Assembly (NCBI GenBank): GCA_903910385.1
Contig: CAIVZM010000055.1
Span: 1 to 64,000 of the forward strand
DNA from: an uncultured Armatimonadota bacterium
Lineage (GTDB): Bacteria; Armatimonadota; Armatimonadia; Armatimonadales; Armatimonadaceae
Reading direction: 5' to 3'
DNA length: 64,000 nt
The notes beneath the pieces are model-generated. The model searched no databases and was not told the origin of the DNA. It saw only the letters and a program-made list of their open reading frames with translations. The first letter of the stretch is position 1. Every line of letters begins with the position of its first letter. Below, piece by piece: positions 9,074 through 17,520 of the stretch. The translations under genes and the position numbers were made by a program.

Positions 9074-10762
9074 ATGAAGCTGTGGTTTGTTGTTTGTTAC
9101 ATTATCAGTAGTTTAACGCTTTTATATCCAATGACGGGTTATGCGCAAGCGACGCCAATCCCCTGGGAGGATTGGTGTAAAGACGATGTTCGTCTGGCTC
9201 AAACAGTCAATTTTTCCGGATCGCCTTTTTCTTTTTCACCTTTGTATTCAGGGCAATTAATGGAGGAATTGACACGGCAGACAGGCGTTTCGTTGACTGT
9301 GACAGACCGCGACGGAGGAGCAGGTGAACCACTCGTAGTCTCACTCAGAAATGTTCCTCTTTGCAAGGTTTTAGAATCCTACTGGTCCTTGGTTAGTTAC
9401 AAAGATTCTTCATGGCGCCTAACGCGTTTAGGAATAGCGCCCAATTTTCGCTACATTGTGGAGCGACCTGTCGCCGCTCGCAATCTATGCCAGAAAATAC
9501 AGGGCGATATACAGAACGACTTTGAAAAATACGCTGAGACTCTGGTAAAAGGCGCCGCGCTCCCGCCTGTTGACAGAGAAAAACTGGTAAAAAGCGATCC
9601 TTTGCTTGCATCGCTATTGAATGAAGCCGGGACGCGAGAGGGCATTTCGCTTTTCGCTAATCAAACGTCCGAAGAACAACGTCTGCAAGTTATTCGGGGA
9701 GAGAAGCGACTTACAGCGCCGCTTTCCCAATTTAGTGATGCGGAAAGGGAACGTCTGCGGAATCTGCGAAAAATGATCGGAGGATTTTATGTGTTACCGG
9801 ATGGTTCGAAAAAACCCTTTGATGAGCCGAAAACCATACAATTTAAAACGGAAAAAACTTATAACGCACTGACTCCCACCCTCTTTATAGATTATGGCGA
9901 GATGGGGGCGTTAAGTTATATCGGCAACGCGTCCTACGAATCCAAATGGCAACAGAAAATCAGGGATGGATGGTTTTTACCCGGTGATGACCGCGAACGT
10001 CCCGAAGCGAGCGATTTACCTTTGAATGAGCACGAGATATCAACTTTGCCGAAGCGAAAAGAGCCGCGAACGTTGTTCGAACAATTAGATCGATTTGCGA
10101 GCGTAGCGCAAATATCATTCATGGGGCATTTACCTCCCGGCGATATAGGTCTGTTGAAGCCGCAAGCAGGAAAAGTATCCTCGTTACTGGCGGAAATGAG
10201 AGCAGATGCAACAATTCCGCTGATGTACAAATGGCGTGGAAAAGTCCTGCTGGTGACGTATCCCTACTGGTTTACTCAGGACGCTGCAAAACGGAACGCT
10301 TCCTGGGAAGCGGTGAAAAAACTCCGTGATCTGAAGGGAAACCCGGATGTTGAAGATTTGTTTCATCTGGCATCGATGAAGCAAAATAACACATTTGAGG
10401 CGCTTGCGGAGGAGTTTCCGGCAATCCGCTTTATACAACAGTGGCGGAAAGTTCTGAGATGGGTGAGTCAGTCACCGCAACGACGTGAAGCTTTCCTTTC
10501 CCGACAGGGAATCAGAGTTACGGAGGATATGTTGGAAATTCTGGCGACCTCTAAAACGGATTCTTACCAATCACCTGATACTGATTGGATAAAACGGGCA
10601 AGGCGCGCAAGATTAGCCGTAACAGACAACGTAGACAATAAAGGAAACTCCCACCGTCTCTTTCAAATCATGATTTACGATAAGGATGGAATGCCGCTGG
10701 TCGGTTCTGGCGCAGACTTCACCCCTGTGGCTCCGCCGGACAATTTAGAGCAACCGGAGTAG
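9074..10762 (+). CDS. Large secreted protein of unknown function with possible STN-like N-terminal domain
   Basis: A 562-residue protein from ATG 9074, chosen because it places a clean signal peptide at the N-terminus (MKLWFVVCYIISSLTLL, cleavage near GYAQA). An in-frame ATG at 9020 would add 18 hydrophilic residues in front. Just after the signal peptide, the stretch with ELTRQTGVSLTV, LVVSLRNVPLCKVLESYW and DSSWRL has the beta-alpha-beta pattern of the secretin/TonB short N-terminal (STN) domain; the same pattern seems to recur weakly around 340-410 (LLAEMRADATIPLMYKW). The rest is charged, mostly helical and not recognised. It begins 71 bases after the frameshifted secreted gene, so the two are probably co-transcribed. 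Confidence 0.7.
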   Translation: MKLWFVVCYIISSLTLLYPMTGYAQATPIPWEDWCKDDVRLAQTVNFSGSPFSFSPLYSGQLMEELTRQTGVSLTVTDRDGGAGEPLVVSLRNVPLCKVLESYWSLVSYKDSSWRLTRLGIAPNFRYIVERPVAARNLCQKIQGDIQNDFEKYAETLVKGAALPPVDREKLVKSDPLLASLLNEAGTREGISLFANQTSEEQRLQVIRGEKRLTAPLSQFSDAERERLRNLRKMIGGFYVLPDGSKKPFDEPKTIQFKTEKTYNALTPTLFIDYGEMGALSYIGNASYESKWQQKIRDGWFLPGDDRERPEASDLPLNEHEISTLPKRKEPRTLFEQLDRFASVAQISFMGHLPPGDIGLLKPQAGKVSSLLAEMRADATIPLMYKWRGKVLLVTYPYWFTQDAAKRNASWEAVKKLRDLKGNPDVEDLFHLASMKQNNTFEALAEEFPAIRFIQQWRKVLRWVSQSPQRREAFLSRQGIRVTEDMLEILATSKTDSYQSPDTDWIKRARRARLAVTDNVDNKGNSHRLFQIMIYDKDGMPLVGSGADFTPVAPPDNLEQPE

Positions 10763-10957
10763 GGCGTTCCAAAAGCGATTTAGCGAAGGAGGGAATGCGG
10801 GAATCATTTTAGTTATCCAACCAACAGACCTTGTTCCTGACTGCACAATAGAGGCATGCGACGCTTGTTGTCATAACGGTTCATCCGCCAACGCCAACCG
10901 GTCAAAGGACTCAGAAGCGTTGAGAGCGAATAAGGGAGCGGAGGATCGCCACCGCAT

Positions 10958-12085
10958 ATGCGTATTGCAATCATCGGAACGGGATTTGTCGCCGATTACT
11001 ATATCAAGACTCTGCCACTGCACCCGGAACTGGAACTGCTGGGGGTCTTCGACCGGAACGAGGCGCGTAAAGCGCAGTTCGCCGCCCACCACAAGATCAC
11101 GGGGCAGTATCCCTCGCTGGAAGCTCTGCTCGCCGATGATCGTCTACAACTGGTACTTAACCTGACCGATCCGCGAAGCCATTATGAAGTTTCACGACTC
11201 TGTCTGATGGCAGGGAAGCATGTCTATTCCGAGAAACCGATTGCGATGGAAATCGCTCAGGCGAAGGAACTTATAGAACTGGCAGAGACGAAAAACTTGC
11301 TCATTGTTTCCGCACCTTGCAGTGTGCTGGGCGAAGCGGCGCAGACATTCTGGAAAGCATTGCGCGAAGGATTTATCGGAAAGCCCCGTCTGGTTTATGC
11401 GGAAATGGACGAGGGCATGGTATTCAAGATGCCGTTCCGGGAATGGAGTAGCGAAGCTGGCGCACCGTGGCCGTACAAGGATGAGTTTGAAATCGGTACG
11501 ACGCTGGAACATGCCGGATATGTCCTGACCTGGCTTCCCGCGTTCTTCGGACCAGCCGCTTCCGTGTTCGGCTTTGCCACGAACCTCTTTCCCGATAAGG
11601 TTCCCGGCGAGGAACTGGATATGCTATCGCCGGACTTTGGAGTCGCTGTCATTCGCTTTCATTCGGGCGTCATCGCCCGGCTTACCAATAGCCTGATTGC
11701 GCCCCATAACCACTCCTTGAAAGTGTACGGGGACGAAGGGGCTCTTACCTGTGATGATACATGGTTCTATGGCGCCCCGGTGTATACGCGCAAAAGTGTC
11801 AAAATCCGTCGGAAGTCCGTGCAGTTACCGTGGAAAGTGCATTATCCCGCCGTTAAGAAGGCTCCAAAGTTCGATTACCGGGGAGTCCAGCAAATGGACT
11901 TCGCTCGTGGACCGGCGGAACTGGCGGACTCTATCCGTGAAAATCGCCCCTGCCGTCTCTCTCCCCGGTACTGCCTGCATGTGAATGAACTGGTGTTAGC
12001 GGTGAATAATGCTGGCGAGAATGGTATGGCCTACCAGATGACAACCACCTTCGACCTGCCGGAACCGATGCCGTGGGCGCGATAG
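10958..12085 (+). CDS. Gfo/Idh/MocA family oxidoreductase
   Basis: A 375-residue NAD(P)-dependent dehydrogenase-like protein. The N-terminal Rossmann motif is IAIIGTGFVADYY (residues 3-15), and the family signature HVYSEKPIAM gives the conserved Lys93 in the E-K-P turn. The C-terminal half is the alpha/beta substrate domain. It probably oxidises or epimerises a sugar or cyclitol in the cytoplasm; the exact substrate cannot be called. It is monocistronic by position, with the next gene convergent. A second, distant member of the family is at 19828-20826. Confidence 0.85.
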   Translation: MRIAIIGTGFVADYYIKTLPLHPELELLGVFDRNEARKAQFAAHHKITGQYPSLEALLADDRLQLVLNLTDPRSHYEVSRLCLMAGKHVYSEKPIAMEIAQAKELIELAETKNLLIVSAPCSVLGEAAQTFWKALREGFIGKPRLVYAEMDEGMVFKMPFREWSSEAGAPWPYKDEFEIGTTLEHAGYVLTWLPAFFGPAASVFGFATNLFPDKVPGEELDMLSPDFGVAVIRFHSGVIARLTNSLIAPHNHSLKVYGDEGALTCDDTWFYGAPVYTRKSVKIRRKSVQLPWKVHYPAVKKAPKFDYRGVQQMDFARGPAELADSIRENRPCRLSPRYCLHVNELVLAVNNAGENGMAYQMTTTFDLPEPMPWAR

Positions 12086-12113
12086 TGTGCCGATATAGGA
12101 GACGGAGAGGAGA

Positions 12114-12722
12114 TTATTTCGCCTTATTCGCCATCCGTTCCTCAATGAGAGTCGAGCGAATGAAGCGACGTAAGTCTTCTTCCTTCTCCCGGTTCAACTT
12201 GCCAGAAGATCGCCACAGGATGGAGCCATCCTGCGTGACGATCAGCGCATGAATCTGTTTTTCATCCGGTATCGCCAGCGCTTTGCGGAAAGGCGTCTTG
12301 TCGATATAGACCGTGATCGTGATTTCGCGGGTCGATTTGTCAGGAATGCCTGATTTCATGCCGCCATCGATAAAAGAGCGGATCATACCGTTCATTTTGG
12401 AGAGCGTCGGGACTTCATAGAAGCGCAGATCACTATCCTGTAACGCCATTTCTTTCGCCAACGGAACCCAGGTGTCGACATCGTCCTGTTGCTGGCGCTG
12501 GAAAGCGACAAAGACAAGATTGCGTTTCCCGGCAAACCCGGAGGGTAGAGTGAATTTCGTCCCTTCCAGATTCTTCCCCTCGGTAACCGGGAAACGCGCC
12601 GTCGCGTTGACAGGATCATTTTTGCCTTTTCCCCCGGCGAGAGCCGCCGTTACCGACAGAGAGGCTCCGCCGAGAAGAATTAATCCGAGGACGCGAGTCC
12701 ATTGTTTTTGCGTTTGATTCAT
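12114..12722 (-). CDS. Secreted thioredoxin-fold protein, ATP10/AhpC-like
   Basis: A 202-residue protein with a signal peptide (hydrophobic VLGLILLGGASLSVTAALAGG). The mature part looks like a thioredoxin-fold ATP10-like domain: NLEGTKFTLPSGFAGK, then LVFVAFQRQQQDDVDTW where a redox protein would carry CxxC, then YEVPTLSK and a C-terminal IVTQDGSILWRSSG strand-turn-strand. No cysteine pair is present, so thiol redox activity is unlikely; a chaperone or binding role is more plausible. It overlaps no gene and is convergent with the upstream oxidoreductase. Confidence 0.65.
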   Translation of the reverse strand: MNQTQKQWTRVLGLILLGGASLSVTAALAGGKGKNDPVNATARFPVTEGKNLEGTKFTLPSGFAGKRNLVFVAFQRQQQDDVDTWVPLAKEMALQDSDLRFYEVPTLSKMNGMIRSFIDGGMKSGIPDKSTREITITVYIDKTPFRKALAIPDEKQIHALIVTQDGSILWRSSGKLNREKEEDLRRFIRSTLIEERMANKAK

Positions 12723-12781
12723 GATGCTATTCTAACAGAATAGCTACCGTCCTGTTCCCAATTGCCTTTATATCTTTTTAT

Positions 12782-12811
12782 GCAAGGTATAAAGTTATGC
12801 AGGGTATAAAG
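12782..12811 (+). repeat. Short direct repeat before the acetyltransferase
   Basis: Two 13-bp copies, GCAAGGTATAAAG (12782-12794) and GCAGGGTATAAAG (12799-12811), separated by four bases and ending 4 bases before the GTG start at 12816. Each contains a TATAAAG that could act as a -10 element; the AGGG or GG in the second copy may act as the ribosome site. Confidence 0.6.
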
Positions 12812-12815
12812 GGTT

Positions 12816-13352
12816 GTGATTATCGAAAACTTACGCTTAGTGACGCCCCGACTGCGTTTGATTCCGGCAACGGTGGCGACGGTTCGGGCGGAAATGAGCA
12901 ACCATAAACTGCTGGGCGATTTGCTACAGGCAAGAATTCCTTCCGAATGGCCGCCGGAGCAACTGCGAGAAGCGTTACCGTATTTTCTGGACAGAATGGA
13001 AGCAAAACCTTTCGGAACTGGTTGGTTTGGTTGGTATGGCGTTCTTCCTGCGTCGTATGAAATGCCTGGATTCCTCATTGCCAGCGCAGGCTTTATGGGG
13101 GAACCGGTGGACGGCGTCGCAAAGGTGGGATATTCGGTATTACCGGAATTTCAGCGGCAGGGATATGCAACCGAAATAGTGGGAGCGTTGCTGAGATGGT
13201 CTCAACAGCAACTTGAGGCTCCGATTATTGAGGCGGAAACTGACGAAGACAACCTCGCATCGCGTCGGGTATTAGAGAAACTTTCCTTCACGCAAATCGA
13301 TTCTGGCGGGGACACAACGATTCTTCGCTACCGCTGGAATGCGACTGCGTAA
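12816..13352 (+). CDS. GNAT family N-acetyltransferase (RimJ/RimL type)
   Basis: A 178-residue GNAT protein. It starts with the RimJ/RimL-like VTPRLRLIPAT and carries the acetyl-CoA loop PEFQRQGYATEIV (about residues 110-122), then the C-terminal pattern AETDEDNLASRRVLEKLSF in which the conserved Asn-Ser-Arg-Val helix is seen. The likely activity is transfer of acetyl from acetyl-CoA to a protein N-terminus or small amine; the substrate is not predictable. GTG 12816 is the only start that retains the whole domain. It lies alone between a divergent gene and the metal operon. Confidence 0.85.
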   Translation: MIIENLRLVTPRLRLIPATVATVRAEMSNHKLLGDLLQARIPSEWPPEQLREALPYFLDRMEAKPFGTGWFGWYGVLPASYEMPGFLIASAGFMGEPVDGVAKVGYSVLPEFQRQGYATEIVGALLRWSQQQLEAPIIEAETDEDNLASRRVLEKLSFTQIDSGGDTTILRYRWNATA

Positions 13353-13462
13353 GCCTTTCTGCGATTGTTATTTCTCTTTTCATGACGCTATTTTTAGCGT
13401 AGACCTCCTCATTTCTTTCCATGAACTCAATAGGTTGTTAAATCTACTTCGGAAATGATGTA

Positions 13463-13491
13463 TTGACAGCGTCTCTCAAGAGCGATAGAAT
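13463..13491 (+). promoter_or_regulatory. Promoter of the metal operon
   Basis: A consensus -35 TTGACA (13463-13468), a 17-base spacer and a -10 TAGAAT (13486-13491). Transcription would begin near 13498, inside the palindromic operator and only about 14 bases before the ATG at 13512, leaving a very short leader without a clear ribosome site. Confidence 0.8.
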
Positions 13492-13519
13492 TAACCAGAG
13501 TTAAGTTAACTATGGTTAA
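13491..13519 (+). promoter_or_regulatory. 29-bp palindromic operator of the DtxR/MntR-type regulator
   Basis: Left arm TTAACCAGAGTTAA (13491-13504), central G (13505), right arm TTAACTATGGTTAA (13506-13519). The arms pair at 13 of 14 positions. The TTAACC/GGTTAA and AGTTAA/TTAACT elements resemble the TTAGG-type and AGTTAA-type half-sites bound by DtxR and MntR dimers. It overlaps the end of the -10 element, the start point and the ATG of the regulator gene, so a metal-loaded repressor would block initiation of its own operon. Binding is inference. Confidence 0.8.
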
Positions 13520-14006
13520 TTCACCGGATCGACCCAATCTTAAAAAATCTACCGGGGATGTGTTAAAAGCCATCCACATGCTACAGACGGCGGGGGGAAA
13601 GCCTTTAGAGACTATCGCCCAACCGTCAGATATTGCAGACCGCACCGGGACTTCCCGGGCGTTTGTTACCAAGATGTTGCAGACGATGGAGCGCGGCGGA
13701 CTGGTGGAATACGCCCCTTATCGCGGCGCACGATTGACGCCGGACGGAACACGGTTCGCAATCGAACTTTCGCGCCATCACCGTTTGCTGGAAAAATTCC
13801 TGGCGGATTACCTGGGGTTTGATCTGGATCAGGCGCATGAAGAAGCGGAACGGTTGGAGCACGTTATTTCCGAGGAATTCGAGGAACGTCTCGCCGCATT
13901 TATGGGAAATCCTACCGCTTGCCCGCATGGTTCGCCGATTCCCAACCCGGATGGCACTCTGCCATTTCCCGAAAATAGGATCAACAAGGAGAAATCGCAA
14001 TCATGA
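13512..14006 (+). CDS. DtxR/MntR family metal-dependent regulator
   Basis: A 164-residue iron- or manganese-dependent repressor. The N-terminal winged helix-turn-helix covers about residues 10-75 (SDIADRTGTSRAFVTKMLQ is the recognition unit). The dimerisation and metal-binding part has SRHHRLLEKFL, the EEAERLEHVISEEFEERL helix with Glu and His ligands, and CPHGSPIP, all family hallmarks. There is no C-terminal SH3-like domain, which is the MntR-like architecture. It overlaps the next gene by ATGA. With an NRAMP transporter and a ferritin-VIT protein in the same operon and a palindrome over its start, it most likely controls manganese or iron balance. The metal cannot be told from sequence. 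Confidence 0.9.
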   Translation: MVNSPDRPNLKKSTGDVLKAIHMLQTAGGKPLETIAQPSDIADRTGTSRAFVTKMLQTMERGGLVEYAPYRGARLTPDGTRFAIELSRHHRLLEKFLADYLGFDLDQAHEEAERLEHVISEEFEERLAAFMGNPTACPHGSPIPNPDGTLPFPENRINKEKSQS

Positions 14007-15196
14007 CCGCTCCCCCCCTTATGCCAGAGAATGAAAGCGCACGTCGGGAAATTGTGCGCGTGTTGCGCGAAAACTGGCGCGAAGAACTGGTAATAGCCCG
14101 CGTCTATCGGACGATGGCGGAGGATGAGAAAAACGCGCGTCGCCGTGAACTCATGCACCGTATGGCGGACAGCGAAGAAGAACATGCTTCCCTGTGGGCG
14201 GAACGTCTGGCGGCGCTGGGCGAAATTGTCAATCCTGATGAAGTGGAAGGCGATTACCAGAAGCAATACCGTGTTCTGCGGCATTTTGGAACGGATGCCA
14301 TGATCCGCCGTATCGAACGTGAGGAACGCGGTCATGTCGCCGATTATCAGGCGCAGATCAAATCGCTTGGTGACCCTGAGTCTGCGGCTATCCTTGAACG
14401 AGTGATTCCCGATGAGGAAGCGCATGCAGAGCGACTGCATCAGATGGCGATGGAATCGCAGACCGGGCCGCGCTCCAAACTGGACTCGTTACTGGCGCGG
14501 GAAAAGTGGCACGCGCACGGCACCGGCTCTTGGATCGGTGACGCGATTTATGGGATCAATGATGGTCTGGGTGCAGTCTTTGGCATCGTCTCCGGGGTAG
14601 CGGGAGCGACAGGCGCCGACTCCAAATTCGTCCTGATCGCTGGTCTGATGGGCATGATCGGTTCCGCGTTCTCTATGGGTTCCTCTGCGTATCTGGCGGC
14701 GAAGTCCGAGCGTGAGGTGCATGAAGCGGAGATTGAACGAGAGCGTCGGGAAATCGAGAATGACCCTGCCCATGAACGCGAAGAACTGGAATTGATGTAC
14801 CAGATCAAGGGCTTTTCGGAAGAGGAATCCCGAACCATGGCGGAGCGCATAACGGCGTCGCCAGAAGAATTTTTACGCACCATGGCGGCGGAAGAACTGG
14901 GGCTTTCCGAGGATCGGTTGCCGAACCCCTGGCTTTCGGCGCTGGTTGGGACAATCTCCACAGCGATTGGCGCATTCCTGCCGATTTTACCGTTTTTCTG
15001 TTCCACCGGAATGAACGCCGTCTGGCAATCGCTGGTAATTTCTATCGTTGCGCACTTTGCTGTCGGCGCGAGTAAAACCTTCGTCACCGGTCGTTCCTGG
15101 TGGAAGCAAGGTTGGGAAATGACTTTTGTGGGTATGCTCGGCGGCGGACTGGCATATGGATTTGGTCTGCTGGTTGGGGCGCATGGGCAACTATGA
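14003..15196 (+). CDS. Ferritin-like (rubrerythrin) domain fused to VIT1/CCC1 transporter (MbfA-like)
   Basis: A 397-residue two-part protein. Residues about 10-145 are a ferritin-like four-helix bundle with iron-ligand motifs at Glu27/Glu28 (NWREEL), EEEHASLW (Glu60, His61), EERGHVADY and DEEAHAERL. From about 170 the VIT1/CCC1 membrane domain follows: GINDGLGAVFGIVSGVAGA, SMGSSAYLAAKSE, then a long charged cytoplasmic helix-hairpin and three C-terminal membrane segments. This matches MbfA, a membrane ferritin that exports iron in alpha-proteobacteria. Its start overlaps the regulator stop (ATGA). The expected role is efflux or detoxification of Fe(II) or Mn(II) at the inner membrane. Confidence 0.9.
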   Translation: MTAPPLMPENESARREIVRVLRENWREELVIARVYRTMAEDEKNARRRELMHRMADSEEEHASLWAERLAALGEIVNPDEVEGDYQKQYRVLRHFGTDAMIRRIEREERGHVADYQAQIKSLGDPESAAILERVIPDEEAHAERLHQMAMESQTGPRSKLDSLLAREKWHAHGTGSWIGDAIYGINDGLGAVFGIVSGVAGATGADSKFVLIAGLMGMIGSAFSMGSSAYLAAKSEREVHEAEIERERREIENDPAHEREELELMYQIKGFSEEESRTMAERITASPEEFLRTMAAEELGLSEDRLPNPWLSALVGTISTAIGAFLPILPFFCSTGMNAVWQSLVISIVAHFAVGASKTFVTGRSWWKQGWEMTFVGMLGGGLAYGFGLLVGAHGQL

Positions 15197-15229
15197 ATAC
15201 GGGCAACTATGAATACGGGCAACTATGAA
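15185..15229 (+). repeat. Three 16-bp repeats, each carrying an ATGA stop/start overlap
   Basis: Units GGGCAACTATGAATAC at 15185-15200 and 15201-15216, and a third matching for 13 bases from 15217. The first unit holds the VIT-protein stop (TGA 15194-15196) overlapping an ATG at 15193; the second has an ATG at 15209; the third has the ATG at 15225 that starts the barrel protein. ATG 15193 opens an 11-residue frame stopping at 15228, exactly over the third ATG; ATG 15209 opens an 11-residue frame stopping at 15244. Because 16 is not a multiple of three, only the third copy reads into the gene. Confidence 0.9.
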
Positions 15230-16061
15230 AAAGGATGGAAATAACTTCGTGCAGATGAGACCGGGAATTATGCTATCGTTTATTGTTGGGTTCATTTGCT
15301 CTGTAATCGGGGGAGCTGCTTACGCTCAGGATTCGGCGGCGACAAAAAGTGCCGGAAACGATGCGCCCGGCTTCAGCGCAGAGCGTCCCGGTTATACCAA
15401 CGGTACGGATACTGTCCCTCCAGGCAGTTATCAAGTCGAGCTGGGCTATACCTACGCCAATGGCGGGGGAACCTGGCAAAATCGTTATTTCGACGGCTCG
15501 CAGATCCGTTTCCCTATCAATACCCGAACGGAATGGCGTATCGGTATCCCGGCATATGTGACCTCACATGGCAGCGATGGGGCGACGACGGGGTTTGCGG
15601 ATCTGGGTCTCTCTGTGAAGTGGCGTTTTCTGGAGGCGACGCCTCAGCGCCCCTCACTGGCAATTATCCTGAACACGAATTTGCCGACGGGGAGTCGGGA
15701 TATCGGCTCGCACTATTTCCAACCATCTTCCTCGTTGCAAGCGGCTTACGCCCTCTCGGATAAACTGGGACTTTCGGGGAGCCTGACTTATAGTAACTCC
15801 CGTGATTCGGACGCCCGCTTCAATCAGTTTGGACTCTCGGCGAATTTGGGCTACGCCGTCACTGAAAAAATGAGCGTCTTCGGGGAAGTCTACTGGTTGA
15901 GCAAGACCGGCGCTTCCTCAGGAGGCGCGAACTTTTTCGATGGCGGAACGACTTATATGATCGATCCTAAAACTCAACTGGACTTGAATGCCGGAGTTGG
16001 TCTATCCGGCGACGCAAAAAATGGATATTTCATTGGCGCCGGCGTCGTTCGACGCTGGTAA
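15225..16061 (+). CDS. Predicted outer-membrane beta-barrel (meta-pathway/transporter-like family)
   Basis: A 278-residue protein with a signal peptide (LSFIVGFICSVIGGAAYAQ) and then alternating-residue beta strands with aromatic ends: YQVELGYTYANGG, TEWRIGIPAYV, LGLSVKWRF, LAIILNTNLPTGS, KLGLSGSLTYSNS and a final strand GYFIGAGVVRRW with a terminal aromatic. It resembles the PF13557-type family annotated as phenol/meta-pathway or transporter. The position between a metal exporter and NRAMP suggests an outer-membrane metal channel. The start at 15225 lies at the third of three repeated stop/start overlaps; the next gene begins 12 bases after its stop. Confidence 0.75.
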   Translation: MKKDGNNFVQMRPGIMLSFIVGFICSVIGGAAYAQDSAATKSAGNDAPGFSAERPGYTNGTDTVPPGSYQVELGYTYANGGGTWQNRYFDGSQIRFPINTRTEWRIGIPAYVTSHGSDGATTGFADLGLSVKWRFLEATPQRPSLAIILNTNLPTGSRDIGSHYFQPSSSLQAAYALSDKLGLSGSLTYSNSRDSDARFNQFGLSANLGYAVTEKMSVFGEVYWLSKTGASSGGANFFDGGTTYMIDPKTQLDLNAGVGLSGDAKNGYFIGAGVVRRW

Positions 16062-16073
16062 GAAATTACGATT

Positions 16074-17492
16074 ATGATCACACCGCCTCTGGCAAATAAT
16101 AAGAATATGACCTTGCCGGATGCTCCCGTTTCCTTGCCGGAAGTGAACCGCAGTATCGCCGTGCCCACGCATGGAAATCGATGGCGGCGTTTTCTGGCAT
16201 ACGCCGGGCCGGGGTTTCTGGTGAGTGTCGGTTACATGGACCCCGGTAACTGGGGAACCGATATCGCCGGAGGCTCACGCTACGGCTATGTACTGCTCTG
16301 GGTAATCCTCGCCTCGAATCTGATGGCGATACTGTTGCAGACGCTCTGCGCCCGTCTGGGATTGGTAACGGGTAAAGACCTGGCGCAGGCTTGCCGGGAC
16401 TATTATAAAAAACCGACGGCTATCGCCCTGTGGATTTTATGCGAAATCGCCATTATCGCCTGTGATCTGGCGGAAGTCATTGGTTCGGCGGTAGCGCTCA
16501 ATCTGCTGTTTGGAATACCCCTGATATGGGGCGTTTTAATTACAGGCCTTGATGTTTTGCTCCTGCTTGGTCTGATGCAATTTGGCTTCCGTAAAATCGA
16601 AGCGATCATTATAACTCTGGTGGCGACCATTGCGCTTTGTTTCGCCTTTCAGGTGTTTCTGTCCCACCCGGACTGGAGCGGTATTGCTTACGGTCTGGTG
16701 ACGCCCCGTTTGCCGGATAAGGAAGCCCTGCTGATCGCTCTTGGCATTCTGGGCGCAACCGTCATGCCGCACAATCTGTACCTTCATTCTTCGATTGTGC
16801 AAACACGGGCTTTTGAGAGGACGCCTGAAGGGCTACGTTCGGCAATCCAGAACGCTACCGCTGATACGGTTCTTTCTCTGGGCGCCGCCTTCTTTGTCAA
16901 CGCTGCAATTCTGGTTGTCGCCGCCGCGACATTCCATGCGTCGGGACGACATGATGTAAAAGAACTACAGGATGCTCACGAGTTGCTGAAACCTCTTCTG
17001 GGAGGGGCGGCGGCGACGGCGTTCGCAGTGGCGCTCCTCTGTTCCGGGCAATCGTCGACTATCACCGGGACGCTGGCAGGGCAGATTGTGATGGAAGGTT
17101 TCCTTCGTATCCGCATTTCGCCGTGGCTTCGTCGCCTGATCACGCGGTCACTGGCGATTATTCCTGCGATGATACTTATTTATGTTACCGGGGGTAAGAA
17201 CACCGTTGGCTTGCTGGTGCTGTCTCAGGTGGTTTTATCCATGCAACTGGGATTCGCTATATTCCCCTTGCTGATGTTCACCTCAGACCCGGCTAAAATG
17301 GGAGTGCATGCCAACCCGCTCTGGCTAAAAATCATCGGTTATGCGGTTTGTTTTATAATCGCTGGACTGAATATGAAGTTGCTTCTGGATGTGATTGGCC
17401 CAATATGGTTTGGGATCGCCGTCGCCGTGACACTTGCCTTTACGGGATACGTGAAATATTTCTACACGGAAGCCCGACCAACAGAACGATGA
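16074..17492 (+). CDS. mntH: NRAMP family Mn(II)/Fe(II) transporter
   Basis: A 472-residue inner-membrane transporter with about eleven membrane segments. The metal site is intact: DPGN in the first helix (Asp56, Asn59) and ATVMPHN in the sixth (Met231, His233), at nearly the same numbering as the structurally studied Deinococcus protein. It imports Mn(II) or Fe(II) with protons. ATG 16074 follows the barrel gene by 12 bases; ATG 16107 is an alternative. As the last gene of the regulator-VIT-barrel-NRAMP operon it is predicted to be repressed when metal is plentiful. Confidence 0.95.
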   Translation: MITPPLANNKNMTLPDAPVSLPEVNRSIAVPTHGNRWRRFLAYAGPGFLVSVGYMDPGNWGTDIAGGSRYGYVLLWVILASNLMAILLQTLCARLGLVTGKDLAQACRDYYKKPTAIALWILCEIAIIACDLAEVIGSAVALNLLFGIPLIWGVLITGLDVLLLLGLMQFGFRKIEAIIITLVATIALCFAFQVFLSHPDWSGIAYGLVTPRLPDKEALLIALGILGATVMPHNLYLHSSIVQTRAFERTPEGLRSAIQNATADTVLSLGAAFFVNAAILVVAAATFHASGRHDVKELQDAHELLKPLLGGAAATAFAVALLCSGQSSTITGTLAGQIVMEGFLRIRISPWLRRLITRSLAIIPAMILIYVTGGKNTVGLLVLSQVVLSMQLGFAIFPLLMFTSDPAKMGVHANPLWLKIIGYAVCFIIAGLNMKLLLDVIGPIWFGIAVAVTLAFTGYVKYFYTEARPTER

Positions 17493-17520
17493 AAGTAAAG
17501 ATTCCCCAAAAAGTGATTTC

